Part shown: one piece after another, positions 1 to 10,870 of the stretch | How the letters are laid out: each line of letters starts with the position of its first letter | Position numbering within the stretch: position 1 is the first letter of the stretch | Position numbers and translations under genes: made by a program | Notes under the pieces: model-generated | What the model was told of the DNA's origin: nothing | What the model saw: the letters and a program-made list of their open reading frames with translations, nothing else | The model's database searches: none | Source: Enoplosus armatus | Lineage: Eukaryota > Chordata > Actinopteri > Centrarchiformes > Enoplosidae | NCBI RefSeq assembly: GCF_043641665.1 | Contig: NC_092182.1 | Coordinates: forward strand, 26,559,320-26,623,319 | DNA length: 64,000 nt | Direction: 5' to 3'

Positions 1-156
1 CCTGATAGTCTTCCCCTCTCTCAGGTCATACAGGGAGAAGAATATGTCGGTGTCTTCTCCGATGCTGTTGTAGGTGAAGCTCTTCAGGTTGACCAGTAGG
101 TGGTGTGGGACTGGAACTCGGCACGGCTCCCCGTGTCTCTGCCGGGTACCGTCGCC
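1..156 (-). CDS. dock3: dock3 exon 9: segment before DHR-1, cut by window edge
   Basis: The acceptor is ttttttggttgtggatttccag. In phase 0 the exon encodes GDGTRQRHGEPCRVPVPHHL, LVNLKSFTYNSIGEDTDIFF and SLYDLREGKTI. It matches the DOCK3 region RHGE-CR-PVPHH----LKSFTYN-IGEDTD-FFSLYD-REGK. The exon leads into the beta-rich region before DHR-1. Human DOCK3 has Ser after KQI, while the last visible codon here would read Arg (AGG). If the exon in fact ends at base 2 in phase 2, the final G is the first base of a GT donor and the Ser codon is completed by the next exon. This makes base 2 the likely true end, but the donor is cut off by the window edge. Confidence 0.94.
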
Positions 157-586
157 CTGGAAATCCACAACCAAAAAAGCTTTATGGGAAAATTGATGTT
201 GATGTTTTATGTGGGCCTTGCAGCCTTTGCAGACATTTAAACGAAAAATTAAAAAGTATTGGCTGCATAAAAGATGCATGTAAAACCTTTTAAAGGATTC
301 TATTTGTGCTGCCTGGCCTAATTTCGGGTTTCACTTTCCTAAATTATTGTCATGCACGTCCAGAGCGTGCATTCAAATGTTATTCATGAAGTAAAGGTAA
401 AGAAGTATTAATGATGCAACACAGTAAAAGTACAACCTGTGATTCTCTTTGAGATGAATTATTAAAGTAAGTCTCACAGAATGGAAATGCTCATGTGAAG
501 TACCATCTCAAAAGTACTTCAGCATAGTACTTGAGAGTTTCAGTGACTGTACGTAGTATTTAACAGCTCCGCCTCTTGTACATTAC
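157..586 (-). other. dock3: dock3 intron 8 (430 bp)
   Basis: Donor gtaatgt, acceptor cttttttggttgtggatttccag. The middle (about 385-565) reads like the widespread percomorph repeat that contains phrases such as agtaaaagtac and agtacttgag. No other feature was seen. Confidence 0.8.
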
Positions 587-628
587 CTGTGTGGTGCTCT
601 GTTGGACACTGTGTCTGCTGGACAGATG
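587..628 (-). CDS. dock3: dock3 exon 8: 42-nt Ser/Thr/Gln-rich exon
   Basis: This 42-nt exon (14 codons, phase 0 on both sides) encodes HLSSRHSVQQSTTQ. Human DOCK3 as recalled has HLSSRQSVQQSTSQ at this place, directly after LYKM. The acceptor has a long clean pyrimidine tract (gtctttctctcctcctcag). The donor is gtaatgt, which lacks the usual G at +5 and is the weakest in the window. A short, frame-neutral exon with a weak donor fits a cassette exon, but inclusion in the human canonical protein shows that it is normally used. DOCK4 as recalled lacks this sequence, so the exon helps to fix the gene as dock3. The Ser/Thr cluster with Arg at -2 is a plausible phosphorylation site (inference). 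Confidence 0.94.
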
Positions 629-2409
629 CTGAGGAGGAGAGAAAGACAAACGTAACATCAGGCGTTAATTATCATGTTCTCTCCTCTCCTCCTCTCCTTG
701 TTTCCTCGTCTCCTCTCCTCTCCAGCTCTGATCTTTTCCAGCTCTGTCATTGGCTGCCCTGCTCTGCTCTATTGTATCCCGTTCTGTTCTCTTCATTCTC
801 TCCCTCGGATGATGAAACAGCTCGATCGCCCCAGAGACTCATTACTCCGACTTGTCTCTCTAAATCTCTTAGTGGCTGTATGAGAAGAGAGGGAGCGAGA
901 CGTGGAAACCTGTTTGATGAATTGAAGTAATGACTGTCAAATGCAAACCATCTGCAAATATTCCAACCTGAGCAGAACATCAACACCAGCCTGCAGCCAC
1001 GTTCTGCTCAGCTTCTCCAGGTAAACGATCAGAAAGGTGTTGCTGCGTCAGTGCTAACCTCCTTCTTGTTTATGCCATAACTATATTATTTTAATATCCA
1101 TATTGATGTGATGTGTTTTATTTATGACTTGGTTTTATACGGTTAGCTCCAAGTAAGCAAGCATATTCCTATAAATAATCCACATTATGATGATCAACCC
1201 AACAAATAAATCCTGTGTGAATCCAGTGAATTATCTTGCAATTGATTGTTTTCCTATTGTGTTATTTTGGAAAGTTTCTTTTTGCTTACTTTCTATTGTA
1301 GTTGTTTTTCTTTCTCCGGAGCAGAATCTTATTCTGCTGCTGCTGCATTTATGTAAATTCCCCGCAGGGATCAATGAAGCTTAATTTGATCTTATCTTGT
1401 GTTTTCTTCACCTTGACCTTTTCTTGGTGGAGACCGAAACGCAAGGAAATAGTAATTCACATTACTGAAAATAAATAATTATATATATGTGTGTGTTGCC
1501 TGTATAACTTTCGTTTGTTTGTCTTTATGTGTTCTTGGTATTCTCATCAATGAACTTGTGTGTCTGAAATAACATCTCCTGTCACTGAATAAGGCCATTT
1601 CTACTCCATATATGTTTGTTGTGTTTCTTTCTCTTTCTGCATGTTCGCTCTTCATCCTACCATCTATCAACTTCACCACTTTATCTCTCTGTTTCTGTTC
1701 CATCCTCTTTCTCTCATCCTGACTCCAGATCAGTCTCTAGGCAACGGAACAAAGGGGGAATCACCACGACTACAGTGTTTGACTGGTAGAGCTCAGCTAT
1801 TTAAAGCAGGACTGATGTAAGACACAGAGCATCAAGTACTACTAAGAGACCAAGAGCAACCAAGAATACTCCTCACATTGCAGCTACTCACACCGACATT
1901 AAGTAGCTCCAGTTTTTTTCCATTCGATATTTCCTAAAACAGCCCTGAAGATCTGACCCTCACTGACTCACAGATCAGACATCCATCCTATGGGCATATG
2001 TAGAATTAAATATATACCATATATGTTCTATGTGAAAGTACTTTCATCATTAGTTCCTGACATCAGCGTGTAGACACATCAGTGATTTAGAGATGAAAGA
2101 AATGATTTCTCTACTTGTATTTCTGACATTTCAAATGCAGCATAATAGGCACAATCATTAATAACACTATGTTGTTGTGAGAAGAACACATTAAGGGGTC
2201 ATGACTGATTACAAATCTTACAAAAGGAGGACTGTAATTTGACAGTCATTGGTGGTGATCCTGAGATCAGCTGATGTGTATGAGTGGACCCTGATGAAGC
2301 CACCAGGAGAGGACTGATTGTACTGGGGGGAACCTCCCGGCTGAGACATGAATGTGAGGGGGGCGACATACAGCAAACTATAAAGTGGTACTGTTCTTAT
2401 AAAGAGAGT

Positions 2410-2706
2410 TCTGAGGGGGACGAGGGGATGAGGGGTCCTCCCCTCATGAAGACATGAGGGGAGGAGAGGGATAGAGGGTGAGGAGGATGAGGGGGTGAGG
2501 GATGAAGGGGAAGAGGACATGAGGGGGATGAGGGCATGAAGACACGAAGGGGTGAGGGGGTGAGGGAATGAGGGATGAGGGGGATGAGGACATGAGGACA
2601 TGAGGGGGTGACGGATGAGGGGGATGAGGACATGAGGACATGAGGGGGTGAGGTGGATGAGCGATGAGGGGGATGAGGACATGAGGACATGAGGGGGTGA
2701 GGGATG
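2410..2706 (+). repeat. G-rich minisatellite (GATGAGGG-type)
   Basis: About 300 bp of tandem GATGAGGGG and GACATGAGG subunits. A larger unit starting ggatgaggacatgaggacat recurs near 2582, 2622 and 2671 (spacing about 40 and 49 bp). G runs of three to five are frequent on the plus strand, so the dock3 transcript is C-rich here. The long minus-strand open frames across it (Pro/Ser/His-rich) are repeat artefacts. Confidence 0.9.
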
Positions 2707-3141
2707 GCCAGCAGGAGAGACAATCAGAACACCAACAGGTGACAACATTCATCCCTTTGGACTCTTTGTATTCATTTACATTAACAGAAACAACATTGTA
2801 TGTTGTTGGTCAGTGTTGCTTTTTAAACATATTCTTTCTCCTACTTGTCTGTACATAATAAACACGTTGTGTTTGTGTTTGATATCTGAAGAAAGGCGAT
2901 GAGGCTGTTGATCTGTACCAATCACTCCATGATTACATGATCACAGCATTAAAAAATCCAAATGCAACATCGAACACATATACAAATATATATTTTCCAA
3001 TGATCTTAGTAAGTAAGGAGAGATAAAAGATCTGTTAGCTTCCGCCTCTTTTTAATGGTCTCTTTCTGAATGGACTTTAAAGTCACTGGTAAAGATGTTT
3101 GCAAAGACCCTATTCATCAGACAGCACTGGGTGTTTCACCT

Positions 3142-3211
3142 TTACTCAGCCCCCCCCAGGTCATGTACCTGGGGGGGCTGAGTAAGACCTGTACCAACAA
3201 ACAGGTCTTAC
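3142..3211 (-). promoter_or_regulatory. two overlapping hairpins at the exon 7 donor
   Basis: On the transcript, the donor GUAAGACCUGU (3211-3201) is followed by an 8-nt loop and its exact complement ACAGGUCUUAC (3192-3182), giving a perfect 11-bp stem that contains the whole 5' splice site. Right after it, a second stem pairs 3185-3167 with 3161-3142: an UUACUCAG arm, a C7 run and AGGU pair with ACCU, a G8 run and CUGAGUAA around a 5-nt loop, with a single-base bulge. The UUAC at 3185-3182 belongs to both stems, so they compete for it. The pairing is seen directly in the sequence. An effect on splicing is inference. The arrangement could instead be a passive scar of template switching. Confidence 0.6.
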
Positions 3212-3296
3212 CATCTTATAGAGATCTGACACGCTTATCTGGTCTTCATCCACCATCTCAAACTCCTTTCTTGGCACCAGGTCCAGACCCAGGTGT
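3212..3296 (-). CDS. dock3: dock3 exon 7: LGLDLVPRK segment
   Basis: This 85-nt exon has acceptor tgtctgtctctccctcag and donor gtaagac. Its first base completes the Glu codon of exon 6. It then encodes HLGLDLVPRKEFEMVDEDQI and SVSDLYKM, ending in phase 0. The string GLDLVPRK is shared by DOCK3 and DOCK4, while DQISVSDLYKM follows DOCK3 (DOCK4 as recalled has EDISITELYRL). The acidic VDEDQ stretch is a surface loop between the helical region and the DHR-1-proximal part. The donor is consensus but is buried in a perfect 11-bp inverted repeat (see the splice-site hairpin entry). Confidence 0.97.
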
Positions 3297-3306
3297 CTGA
3301 GGGAGA

Positions 3307-3410
3307 GACAGACAAAGAGGGTTAGGGTCAGAGAGAGAGACAGACAGAGAGAGAGACAGACAGAGCGACAGAGAGAGAGACAGACAGAGAGACAGACAGA
3401 GAGAGACATA
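3307..3410 (+). repeat. (GACAGA/GAGA)n simple repeat beside exon 7 acceptor
   Basis: About 100 bp of gagacagacagagagaga units end 11 bp from exon 7. Read on the transcript it is a TCTGTC pyrimidine run continuous with the acceptor tract of exon 7. Confidence 0.9.
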
Positions 3411-3494
3411 ATGAAGGAGAGAGAATGTCAGTGTCTTTTATGTGACCTTCACACAAACCTGTACACTATTTCAGATATGGAAACAGGTACAGAA

Positions 3495-3498
<4 letters not shown>

Positions 3499-3566
<68 letters not shown>
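3499..3566 (+). repeat. (CA)34 microsatellite
   Basis: Uninterrupted CA dinucleotides over 68 bp in intron 6. Confidence 0.97.
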
Positions 3567-3570
<4 letters not shown>

Positions 3571-4855
3571 ATTGAAGTCATTTTAGACGGGGCCTCCAGA
3601 CGTTGTTCCTCAGGATTACTTCGTGTTCAGTCTCTACAACCACAGACCAGCGACCTCGGTCTTGTCTTAAAGACACGGTGCAGAATATTCTCGATTAAAC
3701 GGTTTCTTTAACTGTGAATGAGAAACTAAATGTCTATTTCCGCATCACCGGTTGTAGAAGAAGGCCAGTAAATTGTGTTTAAGCAAGAACTCCAGAGGCG
3801 GAGGAAGCACATCATTCACCGGCTGGTAAAGTTTAAGGGACGGCTGAGGGACATTTACCTTGGCTTTTCACACAATGCCAAGAATACGTTTGAGGTAGTA
3901 ACTCTGAATTACTTTCTATAAAATGGGGTTACAGTGAGCTCATTTCATGTAAAATACAATAATGAGCCATCTACGACAGATGAAGATGCAGTGGAGCTGC
4001 CTTTCAGCGTGAATTAGTTTTCAGGCTGCAAACGAATGCTGCTGCTCGGGTTTGTCTTGACTTCTTCACTTCTCTCGCCAGCTGGAGCCTGAATCAGAAG
4101 TTATCTGCTAGATGAGACAAGCAGCTTGTTTTTGAGAGACGCTGATCGTTAGCTCAGTTAGTCCTCACTCAGTGTTCGTCCAGTTTGGTCTGGCGAGTCT
4201 CTGCCCGGCTCGATTACCTCTGTTTCACAGCACCGCTCGCCTCAGCTTGTGTCAAAAAATCTGAACTATCCCTTTAAAAATTACAGCAGCAACAGTGATA
4301 CCTTGGACCTAGGTCCTACTAAACACTGACCCCCCCAAAAAAATACTGCTGCAAGTACTGCTATTATTACTATAATAATAATAATACTACTAATGATTAT
4401 CATCATCCTCATCTTCCTTGTGAGCACACCCCCCCCCCCTCACAGTCAGTGTATTGGAGCTTTAAATAGGCTGCGTTACAGTCCCGGGCCGCCCACCTTT
4501 CATTCCTCCAGTATTAATAACTCAATCCCAAGTCAACGGGCAATTTCTCTCCATTTCATTTGTTTTCCATCAGCCTTTTGACAAGCTCCTGTGAGCCTTT
4601 TCAACCGCTGGTGTGCGCCTTCATCCACCTGCTTCCAGCCATACTTTTATTTGCCCTGCGTGGGTGTCAGGGGGGCACGCTGATCTGCTGCCTGCAGCAC
4701 TGATTTAGAGGGCAGAGCTTCTTCAAACATCAACACATCCATGTGCAGGATATTTCTGTTGTTTTTCAGCAGAAGATACTTCAACTCAATGAGAGTATTA
4801 ACATGTACCCACATATACAAACACAAACACACAGACTATACTGATAAAAGTGTAT

Positions 4856-4861
<6 letters not shown>

Positions 4862-4889
<28 letters not shown>
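4862..4889 (+). repeat. (TG)14 microsatellite next to exon 6 donor
   Basis: Uninterrupted TG run. On the dock3 transcript it is a CA run starting 13 nt after the exon 6 donor, a position at which CA repeats can recruit hnRNP L. Confidence 0.97.
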
Positions 4890-4892
<3 letters not shown>

Positions 4893-4902
4893 GTGGTCTC
4901 AC

Positions 4903-5051
4903 TCGTTGCCCCAGTCCAGCCTGACGGTGATGTGTCTCTTGACGTCTCGGCTCTGGTCCTGCGTCAGGTGACCAGACAAGAGCTGCCTTCTCAGGTCGAT
5001 CAGCTCCATCATCACGTGGCGAACCTTGTAGAACAGATCCACTTTGTGTTT
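4903..5051 (-). CDS. dock3: dock3 exon 6: conserved helical segment
   Basis: This 149-nt exon has acceptor tctctctctccatcag and donor gtgagac. In phase 0 it encodes KHKVDLFYKVRHVMMELIDL, then RRQLLSGHLTQDQSRDVKRH, then ITVRLDWGN, and ends with two bases of a Glu codon completed in exon 7. This is the best-conserved piece in the window. It is nearly identical to DOCK3 as recalled and clearly apart from DOCK1 (which has ELKKKVTAKIDYGNR at its end). It belongs to the N-terminal helical region. Skipping it would shift the frame (149 = 3n+2). Its flanks are odd: an 18-C run sits just upstream of its pyrimidine tract, and a (CA)14 run begins 13 bp after its donor. Confidence 0.97.
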
Positions 5052-5068
5052 CTGATGGAGAGAGAGAA

Positions 5069-5086
5069 GGGGGGGGGGGGGGGGGG
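5069..5086 (+). repeat. G18 homopolymer (C18 in transcript) upstream of exon 6
   Basis: Eighteen consecutive G on the plus strand, 17 bp beyond the exon 6 acceptor border. It extends the pyrimidine tract of that acceptor on the transcript. Confidence 0.95.
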
Positions 5087-5561
5087 TTACATTCATCTGT
5101 TATTGTCCAACTCGTGAAGAAGCGGAAGTAATCTGTCATTCTTTGGCAGCCACGAGGCGACCACAAGGCTTTTTCTGTGGTGGCACTGGCACTCAAACAA
5201 TAACAACTCACACTGTAACACAGTTAAGGTGAATGCGTTCAGTGTCTTCGCAGCTTATTCCTGTTTAGCCTCACAGAGAGAGCTGGAGCCGGTGCCAGCG
5301 TGTGTTGGCCAGGAGGCAGAAAAGCACTGTGAACAGATCACAGTCTATCACAGAGCTTACATCAACAAACACATTCACAGTGCCCAAGAACACACGAAGA
5401 AGAACCAAACCGTGACCTTCTTGCTTTGAGCTGCATCCATCTATAATCATCTATAACCTATAATCAGCTTTGCTATGTGCCTGACTTTACTAGTACAAAC
5501 ATCTAGAGATGAAACAATTCATTGATTAATCGATTATGCGATAGACAGTGTGTAATTGTTA

Positions 5562-5584
5562 ACACACACACACACACACACACA
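5562..5584 (+). repeat. (AC)n microsatellite
   Basis: Short pure AC run in intron 5. A second, interrupted one lies at about 5749-5770. Confidence 0.9.
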
Positions 5585-6189
5585 AGACCCGGAGCACACT
5601 TCCTCCTATAGCTCGTTCTATTATAAGCGCTCTAATTTCCCCTGCAGACCTTCAGCAGGAGGCGGTGGGGTAAAGTGTCCATTCAGTTCTTGGCAGGACA
5701 GCTTGATAAGCAGAAATTCCTCTGCACAGAGGGGCAGGTACTATGAATACACACACACACACACGCACACTTGCAGCCATGCATACATATTTGCAAACAC
5801 ACCCACATGCATACGTTTGGACGCCTGTAAACCTGGTGAAGAAGAGCAAAGAGCAGTGAACCACCTGGTGACACACTGACGGGCTCATTCTGTGTCAGTG
5901 TGTCTGTCTCCATGTTGGGTATCTCCGATGAGCAGGAGGCCTCGGTGCCCCACAACCATTATATAACCATTATATAAGAAAAGACCTGCGCTCGTACAGA
6001 GTTGTGGATAACGGTGGGTTTCACCGGACTCTCCACTCTCACGCACTTTTCTCTGCTTTTTTCTGTTCGATAGCGACCTCCATCTGGACCATTTACTGTA
6101 ACTGAAACTGTTAAGTTTCATATTGCAATTTGGCACACAGTGCACCGAAGCAGGAGCCTGAAAACAACGCCCCCTTTTCTTTTTACTGA

Positions 6190-6285
6190 ATAAAGATTCG
6201 GTTTTGAATCGAGAATCGATTCTGACTTGAATCTTGACACAAAGAATCTGAATCGAATCGTGAGATTCCAAAAGATTCTCACACC
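6190..6285. repeat. fragment of a dispersed repeat rich in GAATCGA
   Basis: The stretch repeats gaatcgagaatcgattc and gaatctgaatcgaatcg phrases with partial self-complementarity, typical of fish DNA-transposon remnants. The family was not identified. This is pattern recognition only. Confidence 0.4.
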
Positions 6286-9200
6286 TTTAGTTCACCTTCA
6301 GTTTACTTTATAAAGTTTTCCAGGATGAGTTACTGGCTGTCAGAGGCACATTAAAACCTAAATCACACCGACATGACAGAATAGGACAGAAAACACCCCA
6401 GTGGTAAAAATAATGGGTACATCTGTATGTCTACTTGTGTCCGAGGGTATAAGAGGATATTTAAAACATGGTATCATTCTAAAAGGCTGGTTTCCTGTTG
6501 CAACAGTCGTTTATAAATTATAATACAACTCTGAGGCGACGTGTCCACAGGGAAGCCCCCCCTTCACAGCACTGGCTGCTGTGAACCCTGTTGCACCATC
6601 GCGGCAGTGCTAAGTGATTAGCGTGTTTGCAGCACTCCGGGTTAAAAATACTACAACTTTTAGCCAAAGAGTGCCATATTTCAAATGGATTTTCGGTAGT
6701 TGCTTAGCAACCAGTGAGAGTCCCGCACAGTAGTTCCCCTCAGCATCTGTTTAGCATTTGTTTTTAAGGAGATGCCCAGTGGACACAGAAGCTAATGCTC
6801 TTTGAAACACACTCTGTGAGAGTCCATATTAAAATTCTGCTGGAGCATGTGATCATTAATGATGCAGGAACATCTTTCAGAGTGCAAGCTTTTACACATC
6901 GTCCTAAAGTGCACTTTCATTATTTTCATAAATAATACACGTCTTGGATCTTTTTTTCTCACTAATCAATTAATTCTTTCGATTTAATAAAAGTGAAAAA
7001 AAGAGACCAGAGTGATAACAAAGACACAGAGAAACTAAGAACAATATTGTCAAACTGTATTGATGATTTAAATGATTAAATGAACATCTGCTTCAACTCC
7101 TAATCAAAACTATAATTAATGAATTAGTGGAGACGCCAGGTTTAGATTGAATAAATCACACCATGCTGACCCGAAATAATCAAGCAGTCAGTCGTCACAT
7201 GCAAAGTTTGGCAACAGCATGACATGATGTTTACACGCTGAAGAAACAGGAAATCTCTAAGCAGCTAACTTCCACAATACAGGATCCTTCATCAATAATA
7301 AAGACATGACGCTGGCAGCCTGCATCAACCTGTGCACTTACTCTAATTCACTGTGTGCTACAGCAGGTCGTATCCCAAAGCCAAAGCCATCATGTTTGTT
7401 TCATTCACTGGGCTCCGGGAAAACTCATATAGGTCCATTTATAGCATATATACTTCGGTTTGGCAGAATACGCTGCGTTCCTGAAGGTGCTCCTCAAACA
7501 GAGCAGCAGCACAGGAGTCAGCAGTAAAGTGCTATACAGACCAGAACCCTGCAGACTGAAACACAGGACACACAAAATGCACCTACTTCTTATTTACAGC
7601 AGCAGGCTGAGAGAGGAGCTGTGCCGGGAGCAAGGTTCACAAACACATTTACAGCAGAGAGCTGCCCGACGCCGGCTGCCGACTGTCAGCCACGGGAGCC
7701 GCTGGGGGAAACAGTATGTGCTTGGCTCAAGTTCACCTCAGCAGAAGAAGAGAGCTCGTGTGTCGCTCTCCTTTCCCGCTGCAGAAACACAAAGTAAAGG
7801 CGTCCTGTCCCGGAGACATCGGGGTGATAAAAGCTGGATAGATGAAGGAGCAGCAAACAATATGAGATGCAATCCACTAACTTGGAGGAACTGCTGACTC
7901 AGCCGATCCAGAGCGAAAGTCATTTTTCATTGAAGTAAGTGCAGAGACGCACGTTACCACAACAGAGTCTCGTATTCAGTTCACAGACATTAACAGAATG
8001 CAGCCAATCAGGCGAAGAGGGGACGGGGCTAGAGATTTATTTGATTGGATATTGTTGTATCGTATCCACATGGTGCAGATAGTACTGCAGCATAGGCCGC
8101 CATGTGTAATCTGCTGTGTTCAGCGTACCTGATGATAACTTAAAGGTGACCAACTGAAATACAAATCCACGGAGGGTGTGGACAACAGCCCCCCCCGGGC
8201 CCCCTAGCCGGTTAATCTGGCCACGCTGCCACTGATGGCAATCAAGATTCTCCGGGAAATGGATGTGTTTCAGGACATTTATGAGTTTTAATAGCTGCCT
8301 CTCAAAGCATCTGACATCATGTCACATGGATCAGACTCTAGTGTTGAGTTCTGAACAATTCCCCCCCCCCCAATGTTGTGCAATCCAGCGTGAGTCGTGT
8401 GAGTCTCTGAGAAGAAGTTTTAAAATAGTTCTTCAGGACAAAATCACCATGAGAAAACTGACCGCAACAATTTATTTTTCTACATGTATGTTATAAAAGC
8501 ATGATTTTGAGGTACCAGGGAGCAGAGCAGCCATGCACCATCTGTACTTGCTTTACTCTAACAGCCAGTCTGCCTGCATTAAAACCAGGACTGTAGATTT
8601 ATTCGGGACATCTGGCCACCCCAGTCAGTGGGTGGATGGGCTTTGACCTTTGACCCTCTTCTGAGTCAATCAACTGGACTCGGAACAGGTGCACCAGCTG
8701 GCAGAGCAGGAGGGAACCGAGTCTCCTGTCCAGCTCTAGCTGGCACGCACACACTACGCCCATCCACCCACAGATGGAGATGTACGGTGCTTTGAAATGA
8801 ACCCGACCAACTTGTCTATCTTTGGGAGAAAATATACAAAACTGAGCACTAAAGTTTATTTTTTCAGCTGAAGAGTGGAAATCTCTTTAGTGTCGACTAT
8901 TTGTGGATTTAGCCTCCCTCCTACCTCTCTCCCTCTCTCCCTCTCTCCCTCTCGGACTGCCTCCTCTGCCTCTTTCCCCAGCTGGGGTGAGTAATCACAC
9001 CTTCATATCCAGCGGGAACGAATACACAAACACACACACACACACACCAACACCGTTTAACACATCTTTACCACCTCAGCACTATAAAAACCAGCCGAGC
9101 AAATCCCAGATAATGATGCTGTTTATAGAAGCTGCTCTGTTCATTGGACCTCATATTCAGACCATCTTGATATTAGCTTGATATAATGACACAAACATAA

Positions 9201-9629
9201 AAATTTCAGCATAGGTACCTCTTTGCCACAGCAAAGCAAAGTGTAACACCGAGCACCGAGAGAGAGAAAACAACTACTCATGCGTCGCCTTACAGCGAAG
9301 CTTCCGGCAGCTGCAGCGCTTACCACAGTTGACTAAATCAAACATTTACTTTCCTCTTTATTGCTGCATTGGCCTTTTGCTTTTTCCGAGTTGGAGGGAC
9401 GTAATATGAAGATCTTAATCACTCTGACAGCCCACCATAACGTCTCCCCTCCATTAACAAACAGCCCCGCATTTCCTACCAGGACATAAAACTACATCAG
9501 CGGTTTCTCAAGCTGCAGGTCAGAGACCAAAGGCGGGTCTCCAGCGGGTAAGAGACTGTCACAGCTTGGCATTATTATATAATAGGATTTTATTCGGCCT
9601 GACGGCTCTAATATCTAACGGGACATTTG

Positions 9630-10870
9630 CAACACCTATTTTCCATTAGCGACATCCTGCTCCACTTTCACACCTGACAAATGAGAAAAGCAAAAGGCTT
9701 GTTGAAGTTGAAGTTTCATTTGGTTTCACGGAGGATCTCAAGTGTCTGTGTAACTGTTGGATTAGCATATTAAACTCATCAAATATTTCAAAATGTTGCT
9801 GTTTCATTAAAAACATATGTAAACAAGAATATTGTTATGCCAACATGGAGGCAGAGCTGCTGTTGAATATCACTCACACATTTGAGATATTTCTATTACA
9901 TTACATTTATTACATTTTTTAAATTCTTTACCAACTCCTAAGAAACATAACTGTTCACTTATTAGATGCTCCACTATGTTCACCAGCTAGTTGCTAACTC
10001 TGAACTGAAAACAGAGCGGTGGGCCTGAACTAAACAGTAAAGTTGTGGGCTGCAAAAAACGAAAACAGTGAGCTGAAAGATGCTGAATTTCTCCGCAGAG
10101 CTGCAGAGTTGGGTGATGATTCTCTGTGGATTTGTCTCTAGAGACCCCTTTCACATTAAAACTTGTTTGACTAATTGTTTGTACAAAAATGTTGAATAGT
10201 GCAGCTTTAACAAGTAATTTATTATATGATCCAAAGAGTTTAAAAGTATATTTATTTAGTATCATTATATTTTAGTTCGTTGAGGTCGGTTTGGCCTTAA
10301 AGTGCCTTGTTTTGGTAATTCTTTGAAGACAAAGGTGAGCTACTCAAAACTCTGTGGAGCGGCAGTTGTTGAATGTTAACAGAATAAAAACGACATGGTT
10401 TGTGAACTGCTGGTGGAACAGAAGCTGACCTGGAAGTGGGGCTGGATTGTGACTCTCTGTATGTTGGACTCAAATCATACCACAAAGTGACAAGAAAGCA
10501 CCAATTAATATCCTGTAAGCAGTTTCAAATATTCTTTAACCAAAAGTCTCTGAGTGGTAAATGAGTGCATGATTTCAGATGCAGCCGTAGCATTTTGATC
10601 AGATGCTGCTAACACATCCACCCTGCTGCACCACAGTTCTCCGTGTTGCTGCCTCATAATACTGGATAGTAACTCACTCTGACAAGTTGGACTGCAAATT
10701 TAATCAGGTAATCTGTAATGTATAACTGATTACTTTCAGGAAGTTACCAGTCTGAGGCCTCCTAATAGGATGTGAGTCAGGCAGGAATCTCCCAAATCAG
10801 AAGGGACACTCTCAACACCTCTGAGCCATTAGCAAACGTCCTGCTTCATTTTCACACCTGTCAAACTGGC
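9630..10870 (+). repeat. diverged direct repeat pair (9630-9690 and 10813-10870)
   Basis: Both copies carry caacacct, a ccattagc block, cctgct, and ttttcacacctg or tttcacacctg followed by caaa, in the same order and spacing, with substitutions between. This suggests two old copies of one dispersed element or a local duplication. Confidence 0.5.

Larger units (their letters stand above)
629..3211 (-). other. dock3: dock3 intron 7 (2.6 kb)
   Basis: Donor gtaagac, acceptor cgtttgtctttctctcctcctcag. Its 5' end forms the two hairpins described separately. A C-rich minisatellite (transcribed strand) lies at 2410-2706. Near 1340-1395 the plus strand reads like the 3' tail of an old fish retroposon (an aattccccgcagggatcaat stretch followed by a TGATCTTATCTT-like tail). 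Nothing coding was recognised in the remainder. Confidence 0.85.
3297..4902 (-). other. dock3: dock3 intron 6 (1.6 kb)
   Basis: Donor gtgagac, acceptor ctttgtctgtctctccctcag. On the transcribed strand it starts with a (CA)14 run 13 bp after the donor and ends in a TCTGTC-rich tract (plus-strand GACAGA, 3307-3410) that merges with the acceptor pyrimidine tract. A 68-bp CA array lies at 3499-3566. The stretch about 4440-4650 lacks simple repeats and could be conserved noncoding sequence, but nothing definite supports this. Confidence 0.85.

Noticed and set aside
2218..2752. Pro/Ser/His-rich frames up to 176 codons on the minus strand
   Set aside because: Translation of the G-rich minisatellite. 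Several overlapping frames stay open.
3317..3332. Telomere-like gggttagggt
   Set aside because: A single copy next to a GACAGA repeat. Not an interstitial telomere array.
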